Notes under the pieces: generated by a model | What the model was told of the DNA's origin: nothing | Seen by the model: only the letters and a program-made list of their open reading frames with translations | Databases searched by the model: none | Made by a program: the position numbers and the translations under genes | Source of the DNA: Hymenobacter baengnokdamensis | GTDB taxonomy: Bacteria; Bacteroidota; Bacteroidia; Cytophagales; Hymenobacteraceae | NCBI RefSeq assembly: GCF_008728635.1 | Contig: NZ_CP044285.1 | Coordinates: 3,720,001 to 3,784,000 of the forward strand | Reading direction: 5' to 3' | Length of the DNA: 64,000 nt | Shown: positions 8,299 to 15,472 of the stretch, piece by piece | Numbering within the stretch: the first letter of the stretch is position 1 | Layout of the letters: the number at the start of each line of letters is the position of its first letter

Positions 8299-8760
8299 TC
8301 ATTGGGTCAGCACCCAGTTTGTGATGCCAAGTATTGCTACTATTAGCAACGCTAAACCCACAAAGCCGCGCGCCTTATCAATCAACCGAAGCTTAGCCAA
8401 GTAAGCGTCTGCCTGTGATTTCGACAAGAAAAACCCTCGCCACGCATTATCAGGCTCTGATAATTTCCATTGGGTGTCACAAGCCTCGCAATGGTATAGC
8501 GCACCTGCCTAATATATGCCGCCATTAATTTCCCCAGCATAGCGCAACCCGTTTGGCTTTTGTAAGTGCTGCGCCAGTTGCCGACTAAATTGTGCAAATG
8601 ACTGATGAGTCGGGAACGACTTGTACTCCTGAGTGAAACATTAGCCACATATACCAAAGCTATTTAGACAATAATCAAAATTAGTACGAGCACCATGCTT
8701 ATCAAAGCATCTATATACAGCATTACAAATAAACACAAAGTGATTTTTATTATACCGAAA
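8299..8760 (-). pseudogene. decayed gene for a small zinc-ribbon/membrane-anchored protein
   Basis: Read on the minus strand in one frame, this stretch gives a coherent protein broken by TAA at 8641-8643 and TAG at 8509-8511. Pieces in order are NFDYCLNSFGICG, then EYKSFPTHQSFAQFSRQL, then YHCEACDTQWKL (a CxxC pair), and a C-terminal hydrophobic helix GFVGLALLIVAILGI before the stop at 8299-8301. No good start codon is visible upstream. The base composition is lower in GC than the neighbours, which suggests acquired DNA. I do not recognise the family. Confidence 0.55.
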
Positions 8761-8789
8761 CTATTTAGGAAGTAGTAAAAATCAGAAAA

Positions 8790-8885
8790 GAACGTCAAGC
8801 TGAGCCCCGCGAAGCATCTCACTCCCGCCGTATAAATATTTCAACGAGGCGAGCGAGATACTTCGCGGGGCTCAGCTTGACGTTC
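8790..8885. repeat. 31-bp inverted repeat (dispersed-type hairpin)
   Basis: Arms at 8790-8820 and 8855-8885 are reverse complements with one mismatch and contain CAAGCTGAGCCCCGCGAAG. The loop is 34 bases and contains further partly matching sequence. It lies between two broken genes. Confidence 0.75.
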
Positions 8886-8921
8886 AAGATAAGTTTACGA
8901 GCTTCCCGAATAGTTTTATTG

Positions 8922-9230
8922 CTAATACCGAGTATCAGGCCAGTTTAAAAATACTGCCCCAGCAAGCAGTATATGGCTGAGAAGTAAGGTTGCCAGTACT
9001 ATGTTAAATTTACTCACTTTGCTTTTATCCAGCAGAAATCCATAAAGCGGATACTGTATCAGTGCTAGCCACAGAGCAGGCGAGTGAATGGAATTAGACC
9101 ATAAAACGGTAAGCAGCCCCCACGGAAACAAAACTATGGTAGGCTAATACCATCCGTGTCCGCCACCTGCGAAATAAACAGCTACTATAATCAGCAGCAT
9201 TGAGACAACTGTAAATCGTTTAGCCCACAT
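8922..9230 (-). pseudogene. small multi-helix membrane protein gene with an in-frame amber codon
   Basis: An ATG at 9230 opens a frame (MWAKRFTVVSMLLIIVAVYF...) that meets TAG at 9144-9146 after 28 codons and then continues open to 8922. The downstream part encodes FPWGLLTVLW, a helix around PALWLALIQYPLYGFLL and a last helix NIVLATLLLSHILLAGAVFL. The whole would be a 102-codon protein with about four membrane helices. The clean continuation across the stop argues for a recent nonsense mutation. The family is not recognised. Confidence 0.6.
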
Positions 9231-9262
9231 GACTGTGTGAGTTTCGAGTTATAGCCAGCGAT

Positions 9263-10288
9263 TTATCCCTGCCACGCCTTCACCGTTTCCACGAAAACCC
9301 GCACGTTGTCCGGGTTAGTATCCGGGTACACGCCGTGGCCGAGGTTGGCGATGTGGGGGCCGCCGGCAAACTCGCGGAGCATGGCTTCGGTGGCGGCTTT
9401 CACCTGGGCAGGAGTACCGTAGAGGGCGCAGGGGTCGAGGTTGCCTTGCAGGGTTTTGCCGGGCGCCTGCTGGCGCGCCTGCTGCGGCGACTGGTTCCAG
9501 TCGAGCCCAATGGTGCGGCAGGGCGACTTAGCGAAATCCTCCACGGCCCACCACGCGCCCTTGGCAAACACCGTAACGGGCACCAGCGGTGAGAGCGCCG
9601 CGCTGATGCGGTTGATATAAGCCGTCGAAAACTCGGCGTAGTGCGCAGGCGGCAAAATGCCGGCCCACGAATCAAACACCTGCACAATGTCGGCCCCGGC
9701 CGCCACCTGCGCCTGGAGGTAGGCGATAGTCGTGACCGTGATTTTTTCGAGCAACTGGTGGGCCAGCGCAGGCTCCTGGTAGAGCAGGCGGCGGGCCTTG
9801 CTGAAGGTTTTGGAGCCGTGACCTTCCACCATATAGGCCAGGATGGTCCAGGGAGCACCCGCGAAACCGATGAGCGGCACCCGGCCGGCCAGCTCACGCT
9901 TGGTGATGCGCAGGGCTTCGAGCACGTAGCCCAGGTGCTCTTCGGGGTCGGCCACGCGCAGCCTGGCCACGTCGGCCGCGCTTTTTACAACTTCGGGAAA
10001 GAGCGGGCCGCGCGCCTCAATCATTTCGTAGGTAAGGCCCATCGCCTCGGGCACCACCAGGATATCGGAGAAGATGATAGCCGCGTCCACGCCGAGCGCA
10101 TCGACGGGCTGGATGGTCACCTCGGCGGCCAGCGCCGGGGTTTCGACCAGCTCCTTGAAGCCGGAGAGCCGGCCGCGCAGGGCCCGGTACTCGGGCAGGA
10201 TGCGGCCGGCCTGGCGCATAAGCCAGACGGGGGTACGTTCGGTGGTTTCGCCCTTGGCGGCGCGGAGGAGGAGGTCGTTTTGGAGCAT
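9263..10288 (-). CDS. hemE: uroporphyrinogen decarboxylase
   Basis: HemE removes four carboxyl groups from uroporphyrinogen III to give coproporphyrinogen III in cytosolic heme synthesis. The 341-residue length is normal. The substrate-binding signature [14 protein letters not shown] lies at 22-35, and further conserved blocks are [38 protein letters not shown] and the C-terminal [16 protein letters not shown] minus-strand TACCTTTG promoter sits at 10337-10344. No other heme gene is adjacent. Confidence 0.97.
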   Translation of the reverse strand: MLQNDLLLRAAKGETTERTPVWLMRQAGRILPEYRALRGRLSGFKELVETPALAAEVTIQPVDALGVDAAIIFSDILVVPEAMGLTYEMIEARGPLFPEVVKSAADVARLRVADPEEHLGYVLEALRITKRELAGRVPLIGFAGAPWTILAYMVEGHGSKTFSKARRLLYQEPALAHQLLEKITVTTIAYLQAQVAAGADIVQVFDSWAGILPPAHYAEFSTAYINRISAALSPLVPVTVFAKGAWWAVEDFAKSPCRTIGLDWNQSPQQARQQAPGKTLQGNLDPCALYGTPAQVKAATEAMLREFAGGPHIANLGHGVYPDTNPDNVRVFVETVKAWQG

Positions 10289-10336
10289 AAGGCACTAAAA
10301 AAGCCCCGGCACGCGGCCGAAAGCTTTGCAGGGCCA

Positions 10337-10344
10337 CAAAGGTA
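10337..10344 (-). promoter_or_regulatory. hemE promoter -7 element
   Basis: The minus strand reads TACCTTTG (TAnnTTTG) 49 bases before the hemE ATG, in the gap between hemE and the upstream small gene. Confidence 0.6.
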
Positions 10345-10350
10345 ACGGCG

Positions 10351-10545
10351 CTAGCGGCCCTGCACGGCCCGCAGCAATTCCTGCTGCCGACGGCGGGCGC
10401 GGTCCTCGTTCAGCGAAGCCACGCCCCAGATGGCCGCCGGAATCCAGCCGATAACCGTTAAGTGCAGCAAAAAACAAACTATTGCCTTGACAATATGGCC
10501 ATTAAGCAACATCGAGAGGCTGGGAAAGAGGATGGCGAGCAGCAT
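10351..10545 (-). CDS. YqaE/Pmp3-like small membrane protein
   Basis: The ATG at 10545 gives a 64-residue protein with two hydrophobic helices (MLLAILFPSLSMLLNG and IVCFLLHLTVIGWIPAAIWG) and a charged tail rich in Arg. This layout, with FPSLSMLL near the start and a glycine/proline-containing second helix, resembles the Pmp3/YqaE (UPF0057) family of small stress-linked membrane proteins. A start 39 bases upstream is open but would add a proline-rich unlikely N-terminus. The assignment is by pattern only. Confidence 0.65.
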   Translation of the reverse strand: MLLAILFPSLSMLLNGHIVKAIVCFLLHLTVIGWIPAAIWGVASLNEDRARRRQQELLRAVQGR

Positions 10546-10620
10546 AAGCCGGCAAAACGGGTGATGAGGAGGCCAAGCTACCAACTAAACGCTAATTTTT
10601 AGCAGCTTTGCCGCCCACGG

Positions 10621-11109
10621 CTACGTAAGGGGCGGCTGGGTAGCCTTTGGACGAGCGTGGGAGTCATGTGCGGGGCAATGCTTGGTGAGCAGCCAGGTGC
10701 AAGCCGACGCCACATCGGGAAAGGCCTCCAGCTCCATATCGGTCTTGGCCAGTGCCAGTGCCAGGGTCATGTTTACGGAGCGCCAGCTCTCGTGAGTGGG
10801 CCCGTATACCCAGGCTAAATAGTGGAGGCCCGCCGCCTGCAGCCGGGGCAGCAGGTAGTCCATTACCCACACGCTGCCCTGCTCTATCCAGGGTACTGTT
10901 ACGTTGGTGTTGTCGTTTAGAATTTTGCAGCTCCCCATGGCGCGCAAAAAAATGACCATCTGTTCGCAGCCCTGCTGCACTGTTTCCTGGTTTTGCGGGC
11001 CGCGCCAATCGGTATATAGCCAGTCTCTTTCCGCATCGTAGCCAATGATGAGCGAAGGCCGGGACAGAAGTAACACGTAGGGCAGCATAGTACGGGGCTT
11101 ATGCAGCAT
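10621..11109 (-). CDS. STAS/SpoIIAA-like hypothetical protein
   Basis: This 162-residue soluble protein has a pattern seen in uncharacterised Bacteroidota STAS-like proteins: a strand around IIGYDAERDWLYTDWRG, the central LNDNTNVTVPW block, a helix ending in LLPRLQAAGLHYLAWVYGP and a final VASACTWLL segment. Such proteins are thought to be regulatory or binding folds without catalysis; that is inference. A second in-frame ATG seven codons in is equally plausible as a start. It is a single gene. Confidence 0.6.
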   Translation of the reverse strand: MLHKPRTMLPYVLLLSRPSLIIGYDAERDWLYTDWRGPQNQETVQQGCEQMVIFLRAMGSCKILNDNTNVTVPWIEQGSVWVMDYLLPRLQAAGLHYLAWVYGPTHESWRSVNMTLALALAKTDMELEAFPDVASACTWLLTKHCPAHDSHARPKATQPPLT

Positions 11110-11595
11110 TAAATCAGCGGGCAGCAGAGTAAGTGTACTGAAACTAAACTAAATAAGTTTTCGGGGTATCTATCCGCCACTACCCTGCCGGCCTAGAGCA
11201 CATCATCTGCGCTAGGCTGGCAGATTTTGATACGCTTCTCTCCGGCAGCCTTATCTGACTGTATCTGGGGCCAGTCGGTTGGTGCCTCAGTAGTTCTTTC
11301 AGGCAAGGTGCGGCAGCCGAGCAATGGTTTATGCTCGCGGCTGCTTACTTATTTACTATGCTGATTTTTATAATAAAGAGGCTTTAAATCATCGTTTAAA
11401 CAGTTCCGATAACGAAAAAACGGATTGCAAATTGAACTTTTACAAGCAAAAGCCCCCCGGACAAGGTTTGCATTTTATATTTTTCCTGGTCACAACATTT
11501 GCACAAATGCGCCAGCCTCCCTTTCTTTGCTGCCGCACACTTACCTCTAACCGGCTATGAGCATCCAACCGGTTCCTTTTCCAAACCAGCTTGCC
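11110..11595. other. long AT-rich intergenic stretch, possible small transcript
   Basis: No protein gene longer than about 80 codons is convincing here, and composition drops well below the coding average. A short ORF of 30 codons (ATG 11557, MSIQPVPFPNQLAKEPHRGG...) runs into the palindromic terminator at 11596-11623, so a small RNA or a leader-type peptide is possible. No riboswitch or known RNA fold was recognised. Confidence 0.35.
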
Positions 11596-11623
11596 AAAGA
11601 GCCCCACCGCGGTGGGGCTCTTT
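11596..11623. terminator. 28-bp perfect palindromic terminator
   Basis: The palindrome AAAGAGCCCCACC-GC-GGTGGGGCTCTTT is perfect and ends in T on one side and A on the other, so it can work on either strand. It closes the AT-rich stretch before it. Confidence 0.7.
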
Positions 11624-11714
11624 GCTTATCAACCCTGCCCGGCGCTTAGTCGTTGCCCGGCCTGCTTGCCGCCCCGGCACCAATCAAGGCGCATCGGCCG
11701 GCAAATCGCAAAAG

Positions 11715-11743
11715 AAAAGCCCCTTAGCACGGGGCTAAGGGGC
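11715..11743 (-). terminator. terminator after the distal tRNA-Lys
   Basis: An 11-bp stem AGCCCCTTAGC / GCTAAGGGGCT is followed on the minus strand by TTTTCTTTT. It lies directly downstream of the tRNA at 11753. Confidence 0.75.
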
Positions 11744-11752
11744 TGCACATTG

Positions 11753-11825
11753 TGGCTCCGCTGGGATTCGAACCCAGGACCCGTACATTAAAAGTGTACT
11801 GCTCTACCAGCTGAGCTACAGAACC
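11753..11825 (-). tRNA. tRNA-Lys (anticodon TTT), distal copy
   Basis: The 73-base minus-strand gene folds as a full cloverleaf: acceptor GGTTCTG with CGGAGCC, D-arm GCTCAGCTGGTAGAGC, anticodon arm GTACA-CTTTTAA-TGTAC with anticodon TTT, T-arm containing GGTTCGAATCC, and discriminator A. No CCA is encoded in the right place. It looks identical to the copy at 11891-11963, 65 bases upstream of it. Confidence 0.95.
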
Positions 11826-11855
11826 AATTAGTTTTTACGTAGTGCTTTTGTGATA

Positions 11856-11885
11856 AAAAATCCCTCTCAGCACTACCGAGAGGGA
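11856..11885 (-). terminator. hairpin between the two tRNA-Lys genes
   Basis: TCCCTCTC pairs with GAGAGGGA, and on the minus strand it is followed by a run of six T residues. It would end transcription of the proximal tRNA or act as a processing site. Confidence 0.7.
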
Positions 11886-11890
11886 CTTAG

Positions 11891-11963
11891 TGGCTCCGCT
11901 GGGATTCGAACCCAGGACCCGTACATTAAAAGTGTACTGCTCTACCAGCTGAGCTACAGAACC
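11891..11963 (-). tRNA. tRNA-Lys (anticodon TTT), proximal copy
   Basis: This has the same 73-base sequence and cloverleaf as the distal copy, with anticodon TTT. A minus-strand TACTTTTG promoter element lies 47 bases upstream at 12010-12017. Each copy has its own downstream hairpin, which fits a recent tandem duplication of gene plus flanks. Confidence 0.95.
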
Positions 11964-11965
11964 AA

Positions 11966-11973
11966 TATCTTTG
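11966..11973 (+). promoter_or_regulatory. plus-strand promoter -7 element for the BatE-like gene
   Basis: TATCTTTG (TAnnTTTG) begins 3 bases after the 5' end of the minus-strand tRNA gene, about 55 bases before the likely start at 12028. Confidence 0.5.
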
Positions 11974-12009
11974 CGTTACAATGGCGGTGTATTACCGTTT
12001 TTGTGGGTG

Positions 12010-12017
12010 CAAAAGTA
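12010..12017 (-). promoter_or_regulatory. tRNA-Lys promoter -7 element
   Basis: The minus strand reads TACTTTTG, 47 bases before the proximal tRNA. It overlaps the transcribed leader of the divergent BatE-like gene. Confidence 0.6.
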
Positions 12018-12027
12018 CGGCGACATT

Positions 12028-12816
12028 TTGAATCTGACAACCCCAGCGCAAAAAGAAACTACTTGTGGGCCCTGGCTCAGGCGGCTGCTTCTGCTTAGTC
12101 AGTTGCCTTTCTGGACATTGACAGCAGCTCATGGGCAAATAAATTTTTCGGCCGGCCTGGGAACTAACCCTTCTGCCACGCTGCGCAAAGCAGACTCTTT
12201 GTTTGCGGCAGGCCAGTATGCGGCAGCTTTACCGCACTACCGGGCCCAGATATGGCAGCAGCAGCAGGTATCGCCCCGCTTGTTGCTGCGCATGGCCTAC
12301 GCCCAGCATCAGGCGGGCCACTACGCAGCGGAGATGCTGTACCTGAACCTGGCCCAGGCCCGGCAGCCCCGTATCGGCACCTGGCGGCAGCTGGTGGCGT
12401 TGGCGCAGCGGCTGCGGCTGGTGGGCTACCCCGGCACCTGGCAGCAGGAGCTGCGGGTGCAGGCTCAGCGCTACTACTACCCGGGCCTGCAAGCGCTACT
12501 GAGCGGGGCAGTACTAGCGGCTATTATCCTGCTAGTGCGTGGGCAGCGCACCCGGCGCGGGGCCTGGCTGGGCTATGGCGCCTATTTGCTTGGCACGGGT
12601 GCCTACCTGGTGCTCCTGCGCCCCGAGCCCGTGGGGGTGGTAACGCATGCGGCCTCGGCCCTGATGGCCGGCCCTGGCGCCGGAGCGGCCTGGCTAAGCA
12701 CGGCAGCCCCCGGCGACCGCCTGCCCGTGCTGGGCCACGAAGACATCTGGCTGCGCGTGCGCTGGCAGGAACGCGTGGCCTACCTGCGGGCCGCCGACGT
12801 GCTGGTGATAGAATAG
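12028..12816 (+). CDS. BatE-like protein: TPR region, two membrane helices, SH3-like tail
   Basis: The frame encodes about 262 residues from a TTG at 12028; no in-frame ATG is available near the N-terminus, so the start is uncertain. In order it has a signal-like segment (LLLLSQLPFWTLTAAHG), a TPR-like helical region (ADSLFAAGQYAAALPHYRAQ and following pairs), two hydrophobic helices (about GLQALLSGAVLAAIILLV and AYLLGTGAYLVLL), and a C-terminal SH3-like strand set (GDRLPVLGHEDIWLRVRWQE). This order is that of BatE in Bacteroidota Bat operons, where it sits in the envelope. The other Bat genes are not nearby. Confidence 0.65.
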   Translation: MNLTTPAQKETTCGPWLRRLLLLSQLPFWTLTAAHGQINFSAGLGTNPSATLRKADSLFAAGQYAAALPHYRAQIWQQQQVSPRLLLRMAYAQHQAGHYAAEMLYLNLAQARQPRIGTWRQLVALAQRLRLVGYPGTWQQELRVQAQRYYYPGLQALLSGAVLAAIILLVRGQRTRRGAWLGYGAYLLGTGAYLVLLRPEPVGVVTHAASALMAGPGAGAAWLSTAAPGDRLPVLGHEDIWLRVRWQERVAYLRAADVLVIE

Positions 12817-12870
12817 GTAATGGGTAGTAGGAAATGGGCAATACTACCCATTTCCTACTACCCATTACCT
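12815..12870. terminator. 24-bp perfect inverted repeat between convergent genes
   Basis: Arms 12815-12838 and 12847-12870 are exact reverse complements (left arm AGGTAATGGGTAGTAGGAAA...) with an 8-base loop. The left arm overlaps the stop codon of the BatE-like gene and the right arm ends 9 bases before the porin stop, so it can end both transcripts. It has no strong T run. Confidence 0.65.
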
Positions 12871-12878
12871 ACTACCTA

Positions 12879-14315
12879 CTAATTGAAATAAACCTGGTAT
12901 TGCAGAATAACCGCGCTGCGGCGCGAGTCTACCACGTTTTCACCGCTGCTATTGGTGATGTAGTACGGGCGGTTCTGGTAGGCCAGGGTAAACTTGGAGG
13001 TGTGCCCGGAAATCAGCCAGTTGACCCCGGCATCAAAGAAATTCACGTCATCAGTCAGGCGGGCATAGCGCGAGTACTGGTACACGATGTAGGGCATGAA
13101 GGTACCTTCGCCCACCAGGTTATCCTTGAACTTGTAGCCCAGCTGCGTATAGAGCACGTTGCCGGTACCAAACTGCGGAAAGGAATTGCCAAAGCCACCG
13201 ATAGTGGTGCTGGTAATGCTGCTACCGGTGCCGGGGTTCATGGGCGCATTGTTGCGAATATAGCCGGGGCCATAGTCGAGGTGCAGGCCGGCGGCGTAGA
13301 AGCTTACGCTCGGCGCGCCGGGCGTTGCGCTAAGGGGCGCATCGTAGAAAAGGTCAACAGCGTACTGCTGCATGGTTTTGGTTTGCACTGTCGGGTTGCC
13401 GGCCAGCGTATACCACACGGCATCAGGCTGCACAATAAAGCCGCCGCCGATGTTAAACACACTCTTTTTCCCAAAATACGTGCCCGCCGTGTAAGGCGTC
13501 AGGTTGCTTTCCTGGTCTTTAAACTGGTAAGAGAAATAGCCCTGGTACTGGGGCTTGGGCGGCGTAAGCGCAAACGAGGCGTTGGGGCCGGCAGTAGTCA
13601 CGTAGCCCACGGCCTTCTGATAGGTCATGGGGTCGGTCAGGGCCACGCGGTAGTCGAGCTTGCCGAGCTTACCCTTGAGGTACATGCTGAGCTTACGGCC
13701 AAACTGGTCGTTTACATCGTTGGTAGTTTCTTCAACGGCCGGCAGGTCGAGGCCCATGATGGCACCCGCCGACGAGGACGCGAAGCGCGCCAGGCCGTTC
13801 CAGGCCCCGAGGCCGGCGCCAAACGAGAGCTTGGTTTTCACGAGGGCGTATTCGGCCACGGCATCGTGCAGAAAAAAGCCGCCGGTGCCGCTCTGGTTTG
13901 GCCCCGGCGTGCCGCCGCTTTTGCGGTCCGAGTCGTAAGTAAAATTATTTATCCCAATCTGCGAATAGATAAAGACGCGGTCGGTCAGCTGGCCGTACAT
14001 CTGAATGCGAAAGCGCCGGATGCCGATATCGTAGGTGCTGGGCTTATCATAGCCGCCCACCTGGGTACCAGGGTTGCTCTGGTTGTAGCGCATCCACACC
14101 TGGCTGAGCAGCGTTATCTTGAAATAATGGCTGGCGTCGGCATTGAGCGGCAGCTTGCCATCTTTCAGATAAAAGTTGGGGGCCGCCGTGGGCTGGGGCT
14201 GGTTGGTAGCCTGGTCGGCCTGCGTCTGGGTCGGCTGCTGAGTGGCCTGGGCCAATGCCAACCCGGGAAGGGCTAGTGCCGTGCCCAAAAAGACTGGTGC
14301 TAGAAATCGCTTCAT
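12879..14315 (-). CDS. outer-membrane porin (phosphate-selective OprO/OprP-like)
   Basis: The ATG at 14315 gives a 478-residue protein with a clear signal peptide (MKRFLAPVFLGTALALPGLA, cleavage near LAQ). The mature part is a run of amphipathic strands typical of a beta-barrel, with SHYFKITLLSQVWMRYN near the N-terminus and RRFRIQMYGQLTDRVFIYSQ soon after, a layout of OprO/OprP-type porins in Bacteroidota. It should sit in the outer membrane and let small solutes pass; ion preference is unknown. A longer reading from 14375 lacks a signal peptide at its start. Confidence 0.8.
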   Translation of the reverse strand: MKRFLAPVFLGTALALPGLALAQATQQPTQTQADQATNQPQPTAAPNFYLKDGKLPLNADASHYFKITLLSQVWMRYNQSNPGTQVGGYDKPSTYDIGIRRFRIQMYGQLTDRVFIYSQIGINNFTYDSDRKSGGTPGPNQSGTGGFFLHDAVAEYALVKTKLSFGAGLGAWNGLARFASSSAGAIMGLDLPAVEETTNDVNDQFGRKLSMYLKGKLGKLDYRVALTDPMTYQKAVGYVTTAGPNASFALTPPKPQYQGYFSYQFKDQESNLTPYTAGTYFGKKSVFNIGGGFIVQPDAVWYTLAGNPTVQTKTMQQYAVDLFYDAPLSATPGAPSVSFYAAGLHLDYGPGYIRNNAPMNPGTGSSITSTTIGGFGNSFPQFGTGNVLYTQLGYKFKDNLVGEGTFMPYIVYQYSRYARLTDDVNFFDAGVNWLISGHTSKFTLAYQNRPYYITNSSGENVVDSRRSAVILQYQVYFN

Positions 14316-14344
14316 GCGTAGTAGGGAAAAGAGTGGGAATAAAA

Positions 14345-14386
14345 AAGCCGACTTTCTGCCCCCTCTCAGGCACAAAAAGTCGGCAA
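14345..14386 (-). terminator. terminator after the SDR gene
   Basis: GCCGACTTT at 14347-14355 pairs with AAAGTCGGC at 14376-14384, and the minus strand then reads six T residues. It lies just below the SDR gene and above the porin start. Confidence 0.75.
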
Positions 14387-14435
14387 TAAACCAGCCGGGG
14401 CTGTAAAGGTTAAAAGAGCAGCCTTATCGGCCTGA

Positions 14436-15236
14436 TTAAAAATCACCCTCCTCCTTACGAAAGTTAGCCAGCACAAGTTTGTCGGTGAGGCCGGGGAGCC
14501 ATTTATTTAAAAACACCGTGAGCTTGCCCTGGCCCGTAAGCACCAGGGTGCGGCGGCGTTGCGCCACGGCCAGGCGCAGGTGGCGGGCCACTTCCTCGCT
14601 GGTCATCATCTTGCCTTCGTCGCGCGGGGTGTCGTTCTGGGTTTGGCCATTGGCAAGCAGGGCCGTGTGGCGGATATTAGATGCCGTGAAGCCGGGCGCG
14701 GCCGTGAGCACGTTGACGCCCTGGGGCAGCAGCTCGGTGCGCAGGGCTTCGAGAAAGCCGTTCATGGCAAACTTGGAAGCCGAGTAGCCGGTGCGGCCCG
14801 GCAGCCCCCGGAAGCCGGCAATACTGCTGATACCCACGATGGTACCCTTGCTAGCCAGCAAGTGCGGCAGCGCCGCCTTGGTGGTATAGACGGTGCCGAA
14901 AAAGTTGGTTTGCATAAGCTGCTCCAGCACTTTTACGTCCACGTCCGCAAACCTGGCGCGCATGCTGAGGCCGGCATTGTTGATGAGCACGTCGAGCCGA
15001 CCAAAGGCGGCGACAGTTTCGGCCACGGCGCGGGTAGCGGCGGCCTGGTCGCCCACATCAGCCTGCACCGTCCGGTGCGCAATGCCGGCCGCCGTCAGCT
15101 CGGCCGCGGTAGCGGCCAGCCGCGCTGCGTCGCGGCCCGTGATAACCACGCTGCTGCCAGCCCGGCCAAACTCCAGGGCGCAGGCCCGGCCAATGCCCGA
15201 GGTGCCGCCGGTGATGAGAACAACAGGATTTTCCAT
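14436..15236 (-). CDS. short-chain dehydrogenase/reductase
   Basis: This 266-residue classical SDR is an NAD(P)-dependent oxidoreductase with a Rossmann fold. The cofactor loop is TGGTSGIG (9-16), the structural NNAG is at 86-89, catalytic Ser is in GISSIAG (about 137-138), and the YxxxK pair is Tyr151 and Lys155 in TGYSASKFAMNGF. The C-terminus contains an Arg/Lys-rich membrane-leaning segment. The substrate is not evident. A minus-strand TAGGTTTG promoter is seen at 15287-15294. Confidence 0.9.
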   Translation of the reverse strand: MENPVVLITGGTSGIGRACALEFGRAGSSVVITGRDAARLAATAAELTAAGIAHRTVQADVGDQAAATRAVAETVAAFGRLDVLINNAGLSMRARFADVDVKVLEQLMQTNFFGTVYTTKAALPHLLASKGTIVGISSIAGFRGLPGRTGYSASKFAMNGFLEALRTELLPQGVNVLTAAPGFTASNIRHTALLANGQTQNDTPRDEGKMMTSEEVARHLRLAVAQRRRTLVLTGQGKLTVFLNKWLPGLTDKLVLANFRKEEGDF

Positions 15237-15286
15237 ATATATTAAATAACTTATTTACTAACCATCGGATTTGCGTTTACGGGCCA

Positions 15287-15294
15287 CAAACCTA
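15287..15294 (-). promoter_or_regulatory. SDR promoter -7 element
   Basis: The minus strand reads TAGGTTTG, matching TAnnTTTG, 51 bases before the SDR ATG. Confidence 0.5.
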
Positions 15295-15472
15295 CGGCAC
15301 CGGGCGGGCAGCGGCAGTCGGATAAATTTCAGGGCAGGCGCTTATTGCCCGATTTTTCCCACTTTAGCTCCTTAAACCACCGGCTTTGTCTTTACCTTTA
15401 GGCGCTATAATCCGGAAGTGGCTGCCTGGCTTGCTTTTACGCTTTTTCCCTGCCTGTTATCTCTACTACTGC

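Noticed and set aside
8382..8657. A 91-codon minus-strand open frame
   Set aside because: It is in a different frame from the coherent broken gene and has no recognisable pattern.
8509..9146. Stop-codon recoding (for example amber read-through) in the two small genes
   Set aside because: One of the genes also carries a TAA stop, and no recoding signals are seen; decay is simpler.
12834..14276. A 480-codon open frame opposite the porin gene
   Set aside because: It is a shadow of the porin on the other strand; it lacks domain patterns, while the porin has a signal peptide and barrel strands.
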